This document shows positions 49,090-49,178 of a stretch of DNA of 49,178 nt, piece by piece. The DNA comes from CAYVLA01 sp964549615 [NCBI: uncultured Thermococci archaeon]. GTDB lineage: Archaea > CAYQAE01 > CAYVLA01. The translations under genes and the position numbers were made by a program. Position 1 is the stretch's first letter, and every line of letters starts with the position of its first letter. The stretch spans positions 1 through 49,178 of the forward strand of contig CAZJVP010000019.1 in assembly GCA_964549615.1 (NCBI GenBank), read 5' to 3'. The notes below the pieces were generated by a model. The model was not told where the DNA came from. It did no database searches and saw only the letters and a program-made list of their open reading frames with translations.

Positions 49090-49178
49090 TACGCCGATCT
49101 CCTGAATTCCCCTGCTCCGAGCCAAGCCTGCCTGCCCGCCCCGCGTACGTGCCGTTTGGGAAGAAGAAGGAAATGCAA
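49090..49178 (-). pseudogene. NHL beta-propeller gene, copy 3, fragment at the window edge
   Basis: The minus strand reads FLLLPNGTYAGRAGRLGS, matching FFFANGTFAGRIGRQGS of copy 2. It then needs a one-base change to continue as GAGEF (GPGEF in copy 2) and runs into a stop shortly after. Only the part inside the window can be judged. Confidence 0.55.

Noticed and set aside
1-49178. CRISPR arrays, tRNA, rRNA, IS elements
   Set aside because: I looked for regularly spaced repeats, tRNA T-loop signatures, inverted-repeat-flanked transposases and integrases, and found none I could support by eye; a tRNAscan or repeat search would be decisive.

Overview
The window is a stretch of archaeal chromosome with high G+C. 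The archaeal assignment rests on genes that bacteria lack: transcription factor B, transcription factor S, RNA polymerase subunit L, the exosome subunit Csl4, the diphthamide enzyme Dph2, a RIO1 kinase, an archaeal-type adenylate kinase and an archaeal glycyl-tRNA synthetase. Short TATA boxes lie about 25 bases ahead of many starts, several starts look leaderless, and TTG and GTG starts are common. A euryarchaeal or Thermoplasmatota-like origin seems likely, but the sequence alone does not settle it. Recurrent one-base slips, several at homopolymers, fit either gene decay or base-calling error in a metagenome assembly.

Layout. 0-8.8 kb: polyferredoxin, thioredoxin reductase, purC, a PflA-like radical SAM protein preceded by a flavodoxin, a membrane protein with a dead transglutaminase-like domain, a four-CBS protein with an operator-like palindrome, glyS, a SWIM zinc-finger protein and a small secreted protein. 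9.1-15.3 kb: sugar and sugar-acid metabolism (KDPG-type aldolase, PfkB kinase, FGGY kinase, two class II aldolases) around the TFB gene, then TFS. 15.6-19.2 kb: an information-processing operon, dph2, METTL5-like methyltransferase, csl4, rpoL, RNase III-like protein, DUF99 protein. 19.5-23.4 kb: a frameshifted ZU5-like lipoprotein gene, RIO1, adkA and a small membrane protein.

23.4-26.9 kb is a tight five-gene operon for preQ0, the precursor of archaeosine in tRNA: queC, queE, a COG1469 GTP cyclohydrolase, a DUF366 protein and queD. DUF366 sits inside the operon with overlapping codons and has no assigned step. 26.9-30.7 kb carries two overlapping amidohydrolase-fold genes (one without metal ligands), a UroD/MtaA-like protein and a D-2-hydroxyacid dehydrogenase. 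30.8-39.8 kb is mixed: a zinc-ribbon DUF4389 protein, a lipoprotein, argF, an RDD protein with a clear hairpin terminator, a DUF2085/phosphatase pair sharing one TATA element, a six-hairpin glycosidase-like protein, an ABC-type ATPase lacking its catalytic motifs, a UPF0175/DUF3368 toxin-antitoxin pair, a cupin and rubrerythrin. 40-49.2 kb is accessory and decaying: a large FAD-dependent oxidoreductase, an MBL-fold hydrolase, a secreted amidotransferase-like protein, a metalloprotease remnant and a tandem family of NHL-propeller genes in stages of decay.

The main points for follow-up are the DUF366 member of the preQ0 operon, three proteins that keep their fold but lose their catalytic residues, three genes whose homology starts at a codon other than ATG, GTG or TTG, and the NHL gene family at the right edge. 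No CRISPR array, tRNA, rRNA, transposase or integrase was recognised.
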